Source: Anisus vortex (Eukaryota > Mollusca > Gastropoda > Planorbidae). From it: a DNA stretch of 64,000 nt. The translations under genes were made by a program, and so were the position numbers. The notes under the pieces were generated by a model that made no database searches, had not been told where the DNA came from, and was given only the letters and a program-made list of their open reading frames with translations. Of the stretch, positions 31,701 to 40,175 are shown piece after piece (positions within the stretch are counted from its first letter, which is position 1; the number at the start of each line of letters is the position of its first letter). Location: positions 37,135,479 through 37,199,478 of the forward strand of contig OX421502.1 of NCBI GenBank assembly GCA_949126835.1, read 5' to 3'.

Positions 31701-32593
31701 AATTCCTCAAACAATATTAGGTTCTTGAGTTTATCAAACTCACTTACATTCTGTGACCTTAGCCACTGTTCTAACATTTTCTCCTTTTGTCTCAAAAAGT
31801 CTACATGAGTTTGATCATATGCCTTCTTTCTGTCTCTAAATAGCTTTCTATATTTTTCTGGTGTCAGGGAATAACTTTTTAGCACCCTATCTTTGATTAC
31901 TTCATAGTCATTTATTTCCTCGGGTGTTAAACTCAACACTACGTCCAATGCTTTTCCTTTGTTGAGAGTTGACCTTAACAATAAAGCCATCTTATCATCA
32001 GGGAACTGATAATCTACAGCTATCCTCTCAAAAAGCAAAAAGAAATCTTGAACATCTTCTTCTCTGAATATAGGCAAGTGTTGCTTCATTGCGCTAATAT
32101 CCATACCATTGCTGTCCCTACGATGGTCAGGTCTATTCATGCGTGCCATCTCTATCCTTTCTCTGCTTTCAGTTTCTATCCTAATTCTTTCATTTTCCCT
32201 TTCAGTTCCTATCCTAATTCTTTCATTTTCTATCCTAAATCTTTCCAATTCCATTCTCTTCATAGCTAATTGGAATTTTAGGTTTTCACTCAACCCTTCA
32301 TCTTCATCATTGTTTGATGATCTAGATGACATATTTCTTACCTCGTCTCCGTGGGCAATTACCTCGCCCCCACTGGGAGCTACATAACCTTCATTGATAT
32401 CGTTCTGTCCCACTTCAACTACACTACCAGTGTTCATGGCATTCTGCCCGTTCAAACATGTCATAATTTCTTTGGTCAAACGATTACGATTAGGTCTTGC
32501 CTGTCCTGCCTCAATCCCAAAGGACTCAGCTAATTCTTTTAGTTCAGCAAATGACATGGCATTAAGTTCCTCACTTGATATATTCGAAGCCAT
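28748..32593 (-). CDS. Gag-Pol polyprotein: Gag, protease, integrase, truncated reverse transcriptase
   Basis: One frame of 1281 codons. Residues 1-150: N-terminal Gag with an Arg/Glu coiled-coil-like run (about 115-150). Residues 165-335: capsid-like region with SCAN-like spacing (LKSYSLTPEKYRKLF, then FLRQKEKMLEQWL and LILFEEFNDCI). Residues 391-404: CX2CX4HX4C zinc knuckle that binds genomic RNA. Residues 515-595: aspartic protease with the DTGS active site at 519-522 and ILGND near 588. Residues 771-811: integrase zinc domain (H771, H778, C805, C808). Residues 835-940: integrase core with D842, D901, E937 (D,D35E). Residues 1052-1110: GPY/F module (GPY at 1075-1077). Residues 1180-1277: RT N-terminus (IEHDV, WSTPCLMVPK, DWYPIPRI). 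The frame stops before the RT catalytic motifs. The start is the first Met of the frame, followed by an acidic Gag-like N-terminus. A full-length relative would continue through RT and RNase H. Confidence 0.95.
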   Translation of the reverse strand: MASNISSEELNAMSFAELKELAESFGIEAGQARPNRNRLTKEIMTCLNGQNAMNTGSVVEVGQNDINEGYVAPSGGEVIAHGDEVRNMSSRSSNNDEDEGLSENLKFQLAMKRMELERFRIENERIRIGTERENERIRIETESRERIEMARMNRPDHRRDSNGMDISAMKQHLPIFREEDVQDFFLLFERIAVDYQFPDDKMALLLRSTLNKGKALDVVLSLTPEEINDYEVIKDRVLKSYSLTPEKYRKLFRDRKKAYDQTHVDFLRQKEKMLEQWLRSQNVSEFDKLKNLILFEEFNDCIRVDIKTHISDRGVEDVHEAARLADNYAIIHASIKPYYSDKPKVHKPESKEASKPKETSENNNKNSGVNNNSNLVHFRKQTDVNKAKVVCFNCKKEGHMKKDCWILTKKQGAILHCARVQKDSKQTEEVCNTGSRNSKEMRPASPIVVESMVFENSLSKVKENSCTQSIMLSEGREEQMVPEVPEEDDLSDFRPFVYEGTVSTEVDVLSKKKIQILRDTGSAVSVILEGSVPLTDATSTGESVVLRGASMEAVEAPLHRIKLESDIFTGNIVVGVWRALPVKGVSMILGNDIMGGRVTVEPMVKVLETKMAEDKNLRPANERPTCALTRAMQKKKSVKTPATPCSATKDVFVCSEDTHANETVITETPDIDLSATFFAELTTGDATENDNILSPKQKLVKEQLNDEVIMQLKMKAVDEKTADAMAECFYIKDEVLMRKSKPLNSGTNEWDSIHQIVIPKCYRQDILRMAHDLPFAGHMGVRKTHHRILPYFYWPGLRRDVEQYCKTCHVCQMVGRPNQRIPVAPLQPIPAFDEPFSHILIDCVGPLPKTKAGFQYLLTVMCSSTRFPEAIPLRNITTVKVVDALTNFFTRYGLPKTVQSDQGTNFTSNIFKQVMEQLGISHRLSSAYHPESQGALERFHQTLKSMLKKYCYENEKDWDKGVPYVLFAAREATQESLGFSPFELVYGHSVRGPLKLLHETWLTDSEPIGLLSYVDKFKNRLYHAFNHVKIHFPQMQERMRQNYDRKATARTFAPGDKVLVFLPLQNQPLSAKFSGPYEIESKLGEVNYLIKTPDRRQKQRVCHINLLKPYVSREKSKPREVPMISLARVPTDLSRIEYKFAESKLNNTDALKSLDTRLEHPPVEDKEKIIELVHENKSMFTNVPSRTHVIEHDVVLTDSARSIKQHPFDPIRPEHIKLDVKYMLEDDIGEKCDSKWSTPCLMVPKADHTLQFYRDLGKLSNLTKTDWYPIPRIIDKIETRS

Positions 32594-32842
32594 AGTATAG
32601 CGTTCGAAATATTTGTTATAGTAGAGTAGTATATATTGTATAATAAAATATAAAGTTCCAACTTACGATTTGTCCAGAAATTTGCACAATATAATATTAA
32701 ACACTTCGTGGAATCTTCACACTTCCCAAGGAATAAAAACGCAAACCAGTTTTCTCCTCTTTTTAAAAAGAATAGTTTCACAGTCCTGAAAACGAAACAC
32801 AAATATGCCGCTCTCAGTACTACTAATGTCACAAAATATTTA

Positions 32843-33013
32843 TAGGTCAGGAAAAAATATAACTCAAATTTTCCAGACGAGATCAACAAATTTTTTTCCA
32901 ATCCTAGATCAAGAAAAGTAGAACTCAAATCTACCGAACGAGACCACCAAATCTTGTCAATCCTAGGTCAGGAAAAGTAGAACTCAAATATACCGGGCGA
33001 GACCACCAAATTT
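32843..33013 (-). repeat. leader tandem repeat carrying PBS-like sequence
   Basis: Three units of 59-62 bp start at 32843, 32905 and 32964 (plus-strand words TAGGTCAGGAAAA, ACTCAAAT, CGAGACCACCAAAT, CAATCCTAG). The last unit abuts the 5' LTR and contains the presumed primer-binding site. The middle unit repeats the CGAGACCACCAAA core exactly, and the first has CGAGATCAACAAA. Confidence 0.85.
32993..33008 (-). promoter_or_regulatory. putative primer-binding site
   Basis: The minus strand, 5 nt inside the 5' LTR, reads TGGTGGTCTCGCCCGG. It starts with the TGG expected to pair with a tRNA CCA end. Its best resemblance from memory is to a valine tRNA 3' end, with several mismatches, so primer identity is open. 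Confidence 0.5.
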
Positions 33014-33687
33014 TGTTACGTCCACAATCCCCTTGTGGCCAGAGCTGTGTAGATCTTGCTGATAATTCTCGTTAGTCCTAGGGGAGACTTTAATTATTAG
33101 TATTTATGTTTCAGTATTACACGAACTCTTCTTATAGTCCTGGGCGCAAATTCAGTATTTGTATTCCAACATTTCCTCTCTTGTAAATTATGGTAGTAGA
33201 TAAATCTTATAGTAATGTATACAACACAATAGGATAGTAACTTGACAAAGAAGCTTCAGTGTAACTGTTGTTGATAGTTTATTTCAGGTGGTATGTTCAA
33301 TATATACAATATATCTATTATGTACAGTTAGAATAAAATAGTGCAAACACAAACGTTCAAAGGAACATATTTTGAAACTCTCTGTCTTTCAGACAAAACA
33401 AATCATTAAATACTATCCGAGTGGTGCAAGGGATAGACCCATTATCAGTAGGGGTGAAAATCATGGTATCATTACAAAACTCATAACAAAAACGATAGGA
33501 ACTTCCCCTATTAAATAATGAGTCGTTCCCAGACTCTGAGAATTTGAGATCAACACAGAATCCCAGCATTACCTAGAACCTTTCGTTTTCCTACTAAACG
33601 TCCTAATATCGCGTGTAGTAAGAAAAGAGAGAGAGAGGAGAATAAACATTGCGTGTTCCAATTCTTGGAAAAACAATATACATGACA
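33014..33687 (-). repeat. 5' LTR (674 bp)
   Basis: No difference found by eye from the 3' LTR. As the transcription-start LTR it should carry the promoter. A CT-rich tract (CTCCTCTCTCTCTC on the minus strand) lies near its start, and the polyadenylation-like signal is shared with the other copy. Confidence 0.95.
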
Positions 33688-34012
33688 GTTATTAAATCTT
33701 AAAGAGTATCCAGTTCTGAATAAATTGATAAATAATACATGTATATACAACTGTATATTACCTGTTCTATTGTTAATTTAAATACAGAGTACCCATAATC
33801 TAGATAATATTTTAAAAATAATTTCAGTCTTTTAAAATCTTTTGTTTGGCAATTTATTATTTCTTTTTTTTTTTTCTTTTTTTCTCGAATGCGTAGTTAA
33901 AATTTACATTTTCCTATTTAGGTTTCGGCCGAAAGTCAATTTATAACTTTCGTGTTGGTTTCGTTTTCGGTCGAAACCAAAAACCAAAAGAAAAACAGAA
34001 AACAACTGGCCT
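33688..34012. mobile_element. right part of the TTTCGGCCGAAA-rich element
   Basis: Starts with the GTTA target copy. Near 33921-34000 it carries GGTTTCGGCCGAAAGTC and GGTTTCGTTTTCGGTCGAAA, the mirror of the words at 26540-26680. The two parts would make a roughly 0.6-kb element if the LTR insertion were removed. Confidence 0.5.
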
Positions 34013-34060
34013 AATAAAAAAATTCAGTCATCAATTAAATTAAATCAAAAAGTTTATTAC

Positions 34061-34141
34061 TTAACCCTTACAGTCCCGGGCGCGGATATAGCGGAACTGA
34101 AGGCAGCATAGATAGCAGTAGGTCGGTACGGGAAGGGTTAA
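34061..34141 (+). mobile_element. 81-bp TTAA miniature element, copy B
   Basis: TTAA at 34061-34064 and 34138-34141. The interior starts CCCTTACAGTCCCGGGCGCG and ends TCGGTACGGGAAGGG. It differs from copy C by about two substitutions. Confidence 0.85.
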
Positions 34142-34284
34142 CTTTCACATTTATAGTAAAAGATCAAACATTTTTCATTTATTTGTCAAGTGTTAATACT
34201 AGCTACTGCTAAAATATTTCATATTTCGATCTCAGTCTTAACTGAAATATTTTAATTTCTATATATTTAGCAGATTTTTTATGC

Positions 34285-34657
34285 CAAAGAATATAGTAAG
34301 ATAGATCGCTTGCATTAACCCTTACAGTCCCGGGCGCGTATATAGCGGAACTGAAGGCAGCATAGATAGAAGTAGGTCGGTACGGGAAGGGTTAATATTT
34401 CTGCTATTTGATGACTCAAATTACTTCTATACGGAATTCCCGATTCCCTTTGTACTGTACACTTCCGTTTTATTTAATCGCTATGATTATCTCAATGAAA
34501 AATTAAGATTTAAATCGAAAATTGTATACAGCGGAAACATTTAGGCAAACGAAGGAGGGTAGAAGTAATTTAAGATAGCCTTTTTGGCTGCGCATGGAAA
34601 AAAAAGAACATACAAGCTTTAAAATAAAGCAAGCGATCCATCTTATTATAGTCTTTG
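34285..34657 (+). mobile_element. CAAAGACTATAAT MITE interrupted by a TTAA element
   Basis: The left end CAAAGAATATAGTAAGATAG and right end CCATCTTATTATAGTCTTTG are diverged inverted repeats. The interior matches 48516 and 54481 (CGGAATTCCCGATTCCCTTT, AATCGCTATGATT, AGCGGAAACATTTAGGCAAA). Flanking 7-mers TTTATGC and TTTATTC agree at 5 of 7. The 81-bp element at 34315-34395 is nested inside at its TTAA. Confidence 0.85.
34315..34395 (+). mobile_element. 81-bp TTAA miniature element, copy C (nested)
   Basis: Inserted at the TTAA of CGCTTGC(TT)TTAATATTTCTGC in the host MITE. The uninterrupted host sequence, with a single TTAA, is present at about 48540 and 54508, which directly demonstrates TTAA duplication on insertion. 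Confidence 0.92.
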
Positions 34658-34679
34658 TTTATTCTAAACAACACCATTA

Positions 34680-35707
34680 AAAGTATAGATGCGCAAGTAA
34701 ATACACAAACGATAGTTATTCTGATGTTCGCATAAAATACATAATATGATATGTTTAGACATATATTGTTTATTTAAACAATGTTTAATATTTTGTAATA
34801 ATGTGATCATTTTAGAGCAAAGAAAAAAGGCTCATTATCTCCCTTTAATTAAAGTTTACAAGTGTGATTTTAGTGATGTTAAACAAGTTATATTTTGTAA
34901 TTTAACTATTACGTTTTAATTATTTTTTTCTGAGATCAAGAATCTGTCGGAGACTAGCCACCCCGAGGCCCGCCAATAGTACAGGCACTACACTTCTTCT
35001 TCTCTCGATTTCCCTGGGTCATTAACGTGGTGGCTTGATCATATATCTGCACTGTCTCCCGCTAGTACATAGTAAACAGGGCGGAGTTGAAACGGGCTGT
35101 TGCGCTCATGGCTTCCTCCCTGACCAAGTCTCGGAGGCTCTCCACAGTGCAATGATTCTCGGGCGCACAACTGGTGGTTTTCTCAAATCGCTTTGGGGCC
35201 CATGGGTACAGAATACAAAAATGGCTTCAACAGCCAATCATTCAAATATGTAGCTTTTCTTCAACAAGAAACACCTTAATTGCTTTCAGACAAGAAACGA
35301 ATCTATTCAAGACTAAGCCAACTAACACTGTGTGCAAAATCCGATTTCCATATTCAGTAGCAAGTTCTTGTAGAAGAGAGACTTGAATTGGCTGTAAAAG
35401 CTTGAGAAACTATACAATTGACTATCTTAACAATAGATTCCATCACCAAGTTCAATGATTGGATCTGTGCACACAAACCTTCCTGAACTTTAATAGTCCA
35501 CGCCCAACGTGAATTTCATGAAGCTTGACTAGCACCAGCCATTAATTACTCTGACATAATATGTTGTTTTGACTTGCATTGAGAAATGTATTTGTTTTTT
35601 TTTTGTTTTGTTTTTTTGTGGGGGTGGGGTGGGGGGTCTTTCGCGTGCCACTGAAATTTGCTCTGAATGCCAGATTTGGCACGAGTGTCATAGGTTGCCA
35701 ATTCCTG
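34680..35707 (+). mobile_element. non-autonomous hAT-like element, 5' end lost (copy D)
   Basis: Shares GATAGTTATTCTGATGTTCG, TTATCTCCCTTTAATTAAAG and GTGATGTTAAACAAGTTATA with the other copies. It ends in a right terminus (TTTGGCACGAGTGTCATAGG then TTGCCAATTCCTG). A left terminus is not found; upstream blocks resembling the interior (ATCTCAGTCTTAACTGAAAT near 34232) suggest the element was broken up by the MITE insertions. Confidence 0.7.
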
Positions 35708-36056
35708 TCATATTATGTTTTAATTGGGATGTGAGTGAATAAAAACACCAGTGACTCTATTGTAGAAATGAAACAGAGCTTATTATCATGGACATCAGCA
35801 TACTACTGTACAGCTATAATACTTCAGATAAACTTAGATAGGATATTTCTCTTGATCCAGTATAATCTAAACTTACTCCAGTAACTTTAGCCATACATAA
35901 TGTTCCCCAGACGCCCATCCCCGTTTTCACAGCCTTACCTGGACATACCAGATTTTCCTTTTTCAAAAAAAAAATTGATTGTAAGTAAAGTCTTTAGCCA
36001 ATATTTTTATGTGATTACCTTCGGCTCCATTTCTTAATAAGCTTTCCACGTTAATT

Positions 36057-36090
36057 TCACGTCGATACGACGTGGTGTGCACGCTGGGTA
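36057..36090. mobile_element. half copy of the palindromic mini-element
   Basis: TTCACGTCGATACGACGTGG, then TGTGCACGCTGGG, matches the right end at 17687-17707. The left arm is missing. Confidence 0.55.
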
Positions 36091-36116
36091 TGTTACAGAC
36101 AATTAATCTATACTAA

Positions 36117-36225
36117 AGATTTTCGCGTCCTACGCTTGTCCGTGATTTAAGTCTTGCAATTTTTATATAATATATACATATGTTTTAAATTATTTTTAAG
36201 TTGTTGGTTTTCATGGTTTGTTAGA
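36117..36225 (-). mobile_element. LINE-X 3' UTR fragment
   Basis: GCGTCCTACGCTTGTCCGTG and the GTTGGTTTTCATGGTTTGTT block match the inverted 3' region of LINE-X (compare 38270 and 62195). No coding part retained. Confidence 0.6.
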
Positions 36226-36239
36226 GGTCGGCTGGTCCT

Positions 36240-36339
36240 GCGGTTAGTTCACCGGGCTGTCAACAAAACGGCACGCTGAATGAATTAGAAATCTTACTTT
36301 GGCACACTATTATCAAAACGTTGCCGACTCCTGGTTTAG
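36240..36339 (-). mobile_element. hAT-family left end, solo and inverted
   Basis: CGGCACGCTGAATGAATTAG, then TTTGGCACACTATTATC, then GTTGCCGACTCCTG: the reverse complement of the left end at 23777. The body is missing on the other side. Confidence 0.7.
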
Positions 36340-36394
36340 AGTAAAGAGTGATATTATTCACTAGTACATAATCCCTTTGCTATTGCAATCTCTG

Positions 36395-36840
36395 CTGTCT
36401 TTTTTTTTTGTTTTACTTTGCCCTGTTTCCTTCTACCTTACACTATTTGAGCCACTAACCCACCTTAAAATCCTTGCTACGCCGCTATTCACCATTCATC
36501 TTGAATGGACTGACTTACCAAACATGTTAATACTTCTATCTTACGACGTCGCAACATTTCGTAACGAAATTTTTCTTTCGTTTTCCTAATCTTCTGCTAA
36601 TGCCCTTGTCATCACCACAAAACACCACCAGAAACCGAAATGTCATGAAAGTTGTACGGAGAGCTGGGATGAAGAGATTAAAGAGACAACTGGCAGTGAC
36701 TGGACGCTCTCGTAGGAAACCTTTATCAGAACTGAGAAAAAAGGAAGAGAAAAAAGCGTTTTTTTTTTTAGCAATTCTCTATTTCATCCCATTGAATTCC
36801 AGAAATAATCAACATCCGTCAGGAGCGATATGGTCTCGGT
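36395..36840. repeat. dispersed duplicated block, paralogous to 15985-16430
   Basis: See the partner block for shared words. Like its partner it ends immediately before a tandem array, here the GACATTGGACTAACTTGT array. Short frames 36377-36589 and 36600-36851 show no domain. Confidence 0.7.
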
Positions 36841-36895
36841 TTAGAGTGTGACACACATAGCAGGTGGAATGGAAGTGATGTTTATCTCGAAGGCA

Positions 36896-37320
36896 CTGCA
36901 CATTGGACTAACTTGTGACATTGGACTAACTTGTGACATTGGACTAACTTGTGACATTGGACTAACTTGTGACATTGGACTAACTTGTGGCATTTGACTA
37001 ACTAAAGACATTGGACTAACTAGAAACATTGCACTAACTAAAGACATTTGAATAACTAGATATATTCGACTAACATTGCACTAACTAGGGACATTTGACT
37101 AACTAAAGACATTGCACTGAATAGGGACATTGGAATAACTAGAAAAATGGGACTAACAATATACAGTGCATTGACTAGAGACATTACAAATAACTAGAGA
37201 AATTGCAATAAATAGGGACTTTGGACTGAATAGGGACATCGGAATAACTAGAATCATTGCACTAGCTAAAGACATTTTACAAACTATGGACAGTGGACTA
37301 ACTAGTGACATTGCACAAAT
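36896..37320. repeat. 18-bp degenerate minisatellite
   Basis: Starts with five near-perfect GACATTGGACTAACTTGT units, then decays into variants (GACATTTGACTAACTAAA, GACATTGCACTAACTAGG). The gradient from perfect to eroded units suggests recent amplification at the left edge. Confidence 0.85.
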
Positions 37321-37329
37321 TAAAAGTTT

Positions 37330-37998
37330 GTATTTTATCTGTTAATGTCCATGAAAAAATAACAACTCGAGGTACCAAACAACTAAATCCCAAACCGCGA
37401 GCGACAGACAGACTTACACAATCTGTACACGATTAAACGTCCATCAAGTTCACGATTAACTCTGATCCACTTTATCCCTGCGTGTCATCCACATGCGATG
37501 AGGATTGAATCCGTTGACACTAAAGCTTGTCTCCCATCACGTGATTCCGTTTAAACCAATCCTATTTTTTTGTTTTTCCTTTTGAAAATGTATTAAACTT
37601 AAGTGTTTTGTTTTTGTGTAACTTTATAGTAATTGTTCAGATATTTAGTTTGTATCTTCCGAAGACGTCGTTTTGCAAGGTTTTATAAGATAATTACAAT
37701 TTTTAAAAACTAAAAATTAAAAAAAAAAAAAATTTTGCTCAATAAATTATATTTTATTTATTTATCTTAAAAACAAAATTTAAATAATCGAATCAAAAAT
37801 AGCCTTAAGATGTTTATAAAAAACAAAAAGCTGTACGAAAATGTATTGTATATTAGATTCTTGCCATTCCGCTGTCTTGACTTGATTGGATTTCTTGAGG
37901 GGGAAGTTTATAAGAAAAAATTCTTATTAGAAATTAGTGACGCTGTGTACGAATAGATATGTCTTTTTTTATGCCGAATCCATTTCTAGGAAGCTTTT

Positions 37999-38005
<7 letters not shown>
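37330..38005. other. AT-rich stretch, nothing recognised
   Basis: No gene or terminus supported. Confidence 0.4.
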
Positions 38006-38045
<40 letters not shown>

Positions 38046-38050
38046 TATAT
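38006..38050. repeat. (TA)n microsatellite
   Basis: About 20 uninterrupted TA units. Confidence 0.95.
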
Positions 38051-38227
38051 ATGAAAGAGAAACCTACAAATTACAATATCGTAAATTTAAATTGTTACTG
38101 GACATTGTACTTTATCTGTGTTACCGAAAATGATAATTTACTTAGTTATTGCTTAAAATTCTAAAAATGCTTTGTTCATGTAGTTTGCTAAAGGAAATAG
38201 TAATTTTTAATGTACTTTGTTAATGGA

Positions 38228-38625
38228 ATGTATCTTATCTTATATATTACAGACGCTCCTAATATAAAGAAGATTGTTGCGTCCTCCGCTCATCCTTGGT
38301 CTGAGTCTAATCTTTCAATTTCAATAGTGTTTTAAATTTTAAGTTACTGGTTTTCTTGGTTTGTTCGTGTAACCCATTCCATGCCCGGATGCCACTCGTG
38401 AAGAGATATTACTCGCATAATTGATAAGGAAAGTGTTTTTTGTCCTTATGTTTATTTAAGCTTTGCATCAGATTGTTACTGTCTGGACTTTCCTAATTAG
38501 AATTTAAAAAGTTTAATGCCTTGTGTATTATTATTACTTTACTCTTTGCCCTTCTGTCCTCTAGCGTTTCTAGGTTTAGTGATTTAACTATTGGTGTTAC
38601 TCTTGTCGGTTGTACTTTTTTTTAA
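38228..38625 (-). mobile_element. LINE-X 3' end
   Basis: The reverse complement of the segment at 23405, including the CCCATTCCATGCCCGGATG block (RAWNG-coding on the minus strand) and the terminal TATCTTATATATTACAGACG on the plus strand. Confidence 0.75.
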
Positions 38626-38690
38626 TGGAAATTGTACTTTGTTATGAAAATTGCATTTGTACTTTGTTAAGGGAAATATACATTTTTATT

Positions 38691-39250
38691 GTACGTTTGT
38701 TCATGGAAGATTTATGATGTACTTTTGTTCATGGAAGATTTATGATGAACTTTTGTTCATGGAAGATTTATGATGTACTTTTGTTCATGGAAGATTTATG
38801 ATGTACTTTGGTTCATGGAAGATTTATGATGTACTTTTGTTCATGGAAGATTTATGATGTACTTTTGTTCATGGAAGATTTATGATGTACTTTTGTTCAT
38901 GGAAGATTTATGATGTACTTTTGTTCATGGAAGATTTATGATGTACTTTTGTTCATGAAGATTTATGATGTACTTTTGTTCATGGAAGATTTATGATGTA
39001 CTTTTGTTCATGGAAGATTTATGATGTACTTTTGTTCATGGAAGATTTATGATGTACTTTTGTTCATGGAAGATTTATGATGTACTTTTGTTCATGGAAG
39101 ATTTATGATGTACTTTTGTTCATGGAAGATTTATGATGTACTTTTGTTCATGGAAGATTTATGATGTACTTTTGTTCATGGAAGATTTATGATGTACTTT
39201 TGCTCATGGAAGATTTATGATGTACTTTTGTTCATGGAAGATTTATGATG
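38691..39250. repeat. 28-bp minisatellite, 20 units
   Basis: Unit GTACTTTTGTTCATGGAAGA followed by TTTATGAT. Nearly perfect throughout, with one single-base deletion (GTTCATGAAGAT near 38953) and isolated substitutions. Total length about 560 bp. Confidence 0.95.
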
Positions 39251-39254
39251 TAGG

Positions 39255-39725
39255 CTACTTTGATTTGATAATTAATTGTAGAATATAAATCAAGTAAAAC
39301 GTATTTGTTTTATTTTTTTTTTTAAAGACATTTGTAAACAAGAAGACGGACCAGGAAGAAAAAACAAACCCAGACGATAATGAAAGATGGCAAATGCACT
39401 TCAGTTCGCCTGCTATCATAAAAGCAAATGTGGCGTAAATAATATCGGCCATTAGACAAACGCGCGCATAATGTCCATATCTAATCTCTATTTGAAATCC
39501 AGTAATGCGTGATAGATAAGCCTTTAATATATAGGCTCGGAGAACTCCGTGTAAATGTTTTGATGCTTGCAGGATTCCAAAAGCTTTCAGAATGTATTGG
39601 CATTCATACTTTCAGAGAACGCAAGTGAAACGGAAACAGCATTACCCACATGAATGGAACACGGCTACTTAGCTATGGATGTTTGAGTTAGTCATATATC
39701 GTTTCCCGTGACTATGATTTTTCTC
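39255..39725. other. no gene recognised
   Basis: A short frame after an acceptor-like TGATGCTTGCAG (about 39565-39576) reads DSKSFQNVLAFILSENASE, but no good donor follows. Not supported as an exon. Confidence 0.3.
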
Positions 39726-39730
39726 TTCCC

Positions 39731-39800
39731 AGCGGGTCCACCACGTCGCAATGACGGAGAAGAAAATCGTGAAAACACTAAAACACGTGGTGTTCCCGCT
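39731..39800. mobile_element. 70-bp palindromic mini-element
   Basis: The left AGCGGGTCCACCACGTCG and right (inverted) AGCGGGAACACCACGTGT are terminal inverted repeats related to those at 17632. The interior is 35-40 bp and non-coding. Confidence 0.65.
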
Positions 39801-39934
39801 ATGTAGATTCTATTGAAACGAATTGCTATAAATAATTTTTTATAATGAATGGCTTATTAATTTATTGTATTTTTTTTTTTTTTTTTTCATAAATCTCAGT
39901 TTGATGCTAATTTATATTTTAGGTTTCACAAGTT

Positions 39935-40025
39935 GCTTAGGTCGTATAATGGGGGCACTGAAGTCCTGAGTTCGAACCCTGATGAAGGCTAGGATTTTTT
40001 TTTTCGTGTCTGGAGTGTTTCCATT
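39935..40025 (+). mobile_element. SINE 5' fragment
   Basis: CCTGAGTTCGAACCCTGATG (box B region), GAAGGCTAGGATTTTTTTTT and GTCTGGAGTG match the SINE head and the first module. Truncated where LINE-X sequence begins. Confidence 0.7.
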
Positions 40026-40033
40026 GCCTAAAT

Positions 40034-40175
40034 CTAGTCTTGCATTTGATTATATTTATTAAAATGATACAAAGATGTTTGTTTTCATGACTCGTGCATG
40101 TAACCCATTCTATGCCGAAACGCCACTCAGAAGAAATATCATTGTGTCATTGCGAGAGGTAAAAGAAAATAGTTA
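40034..40175 (-). mobile_element. LINE-X 3' fragment
   Basis: GTCTTGCATTTG, TGTTTTCATGACTCGTGCAT and AACCCATTCTATGCCGAAAC correspond to 62230-62320 and 38300-38400. Confidence 0.6.

Larger units (their letters stand above)
26799..33687 (-). mobile_element. Ty3/gypsy-type LTR retrotransposon, integrase-before-RT order, RT/RNase H deleted
   Basis: A complete insertion of 6889 bp transcribed on the minus strand: 5' LTR 33014-33687, primer-binding site about 32993-33008, one gag-pol frame 32593-28748, RNase H tail 28757-28716, purine-rich tract about 27484-27473, 3' LTR 27472-26799. A 4-bp GTTA duplication flanks it (26795-26798 and 33688-33691). The domain order Gag-PR-INT-RT matches the Gmr1-like group of Ty3/gypsy elements, which departs from the usual PR-RT-RH-INT order. 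No env-like gene seen. LTR identity indicates recent insertion. Confidence 0.95.
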
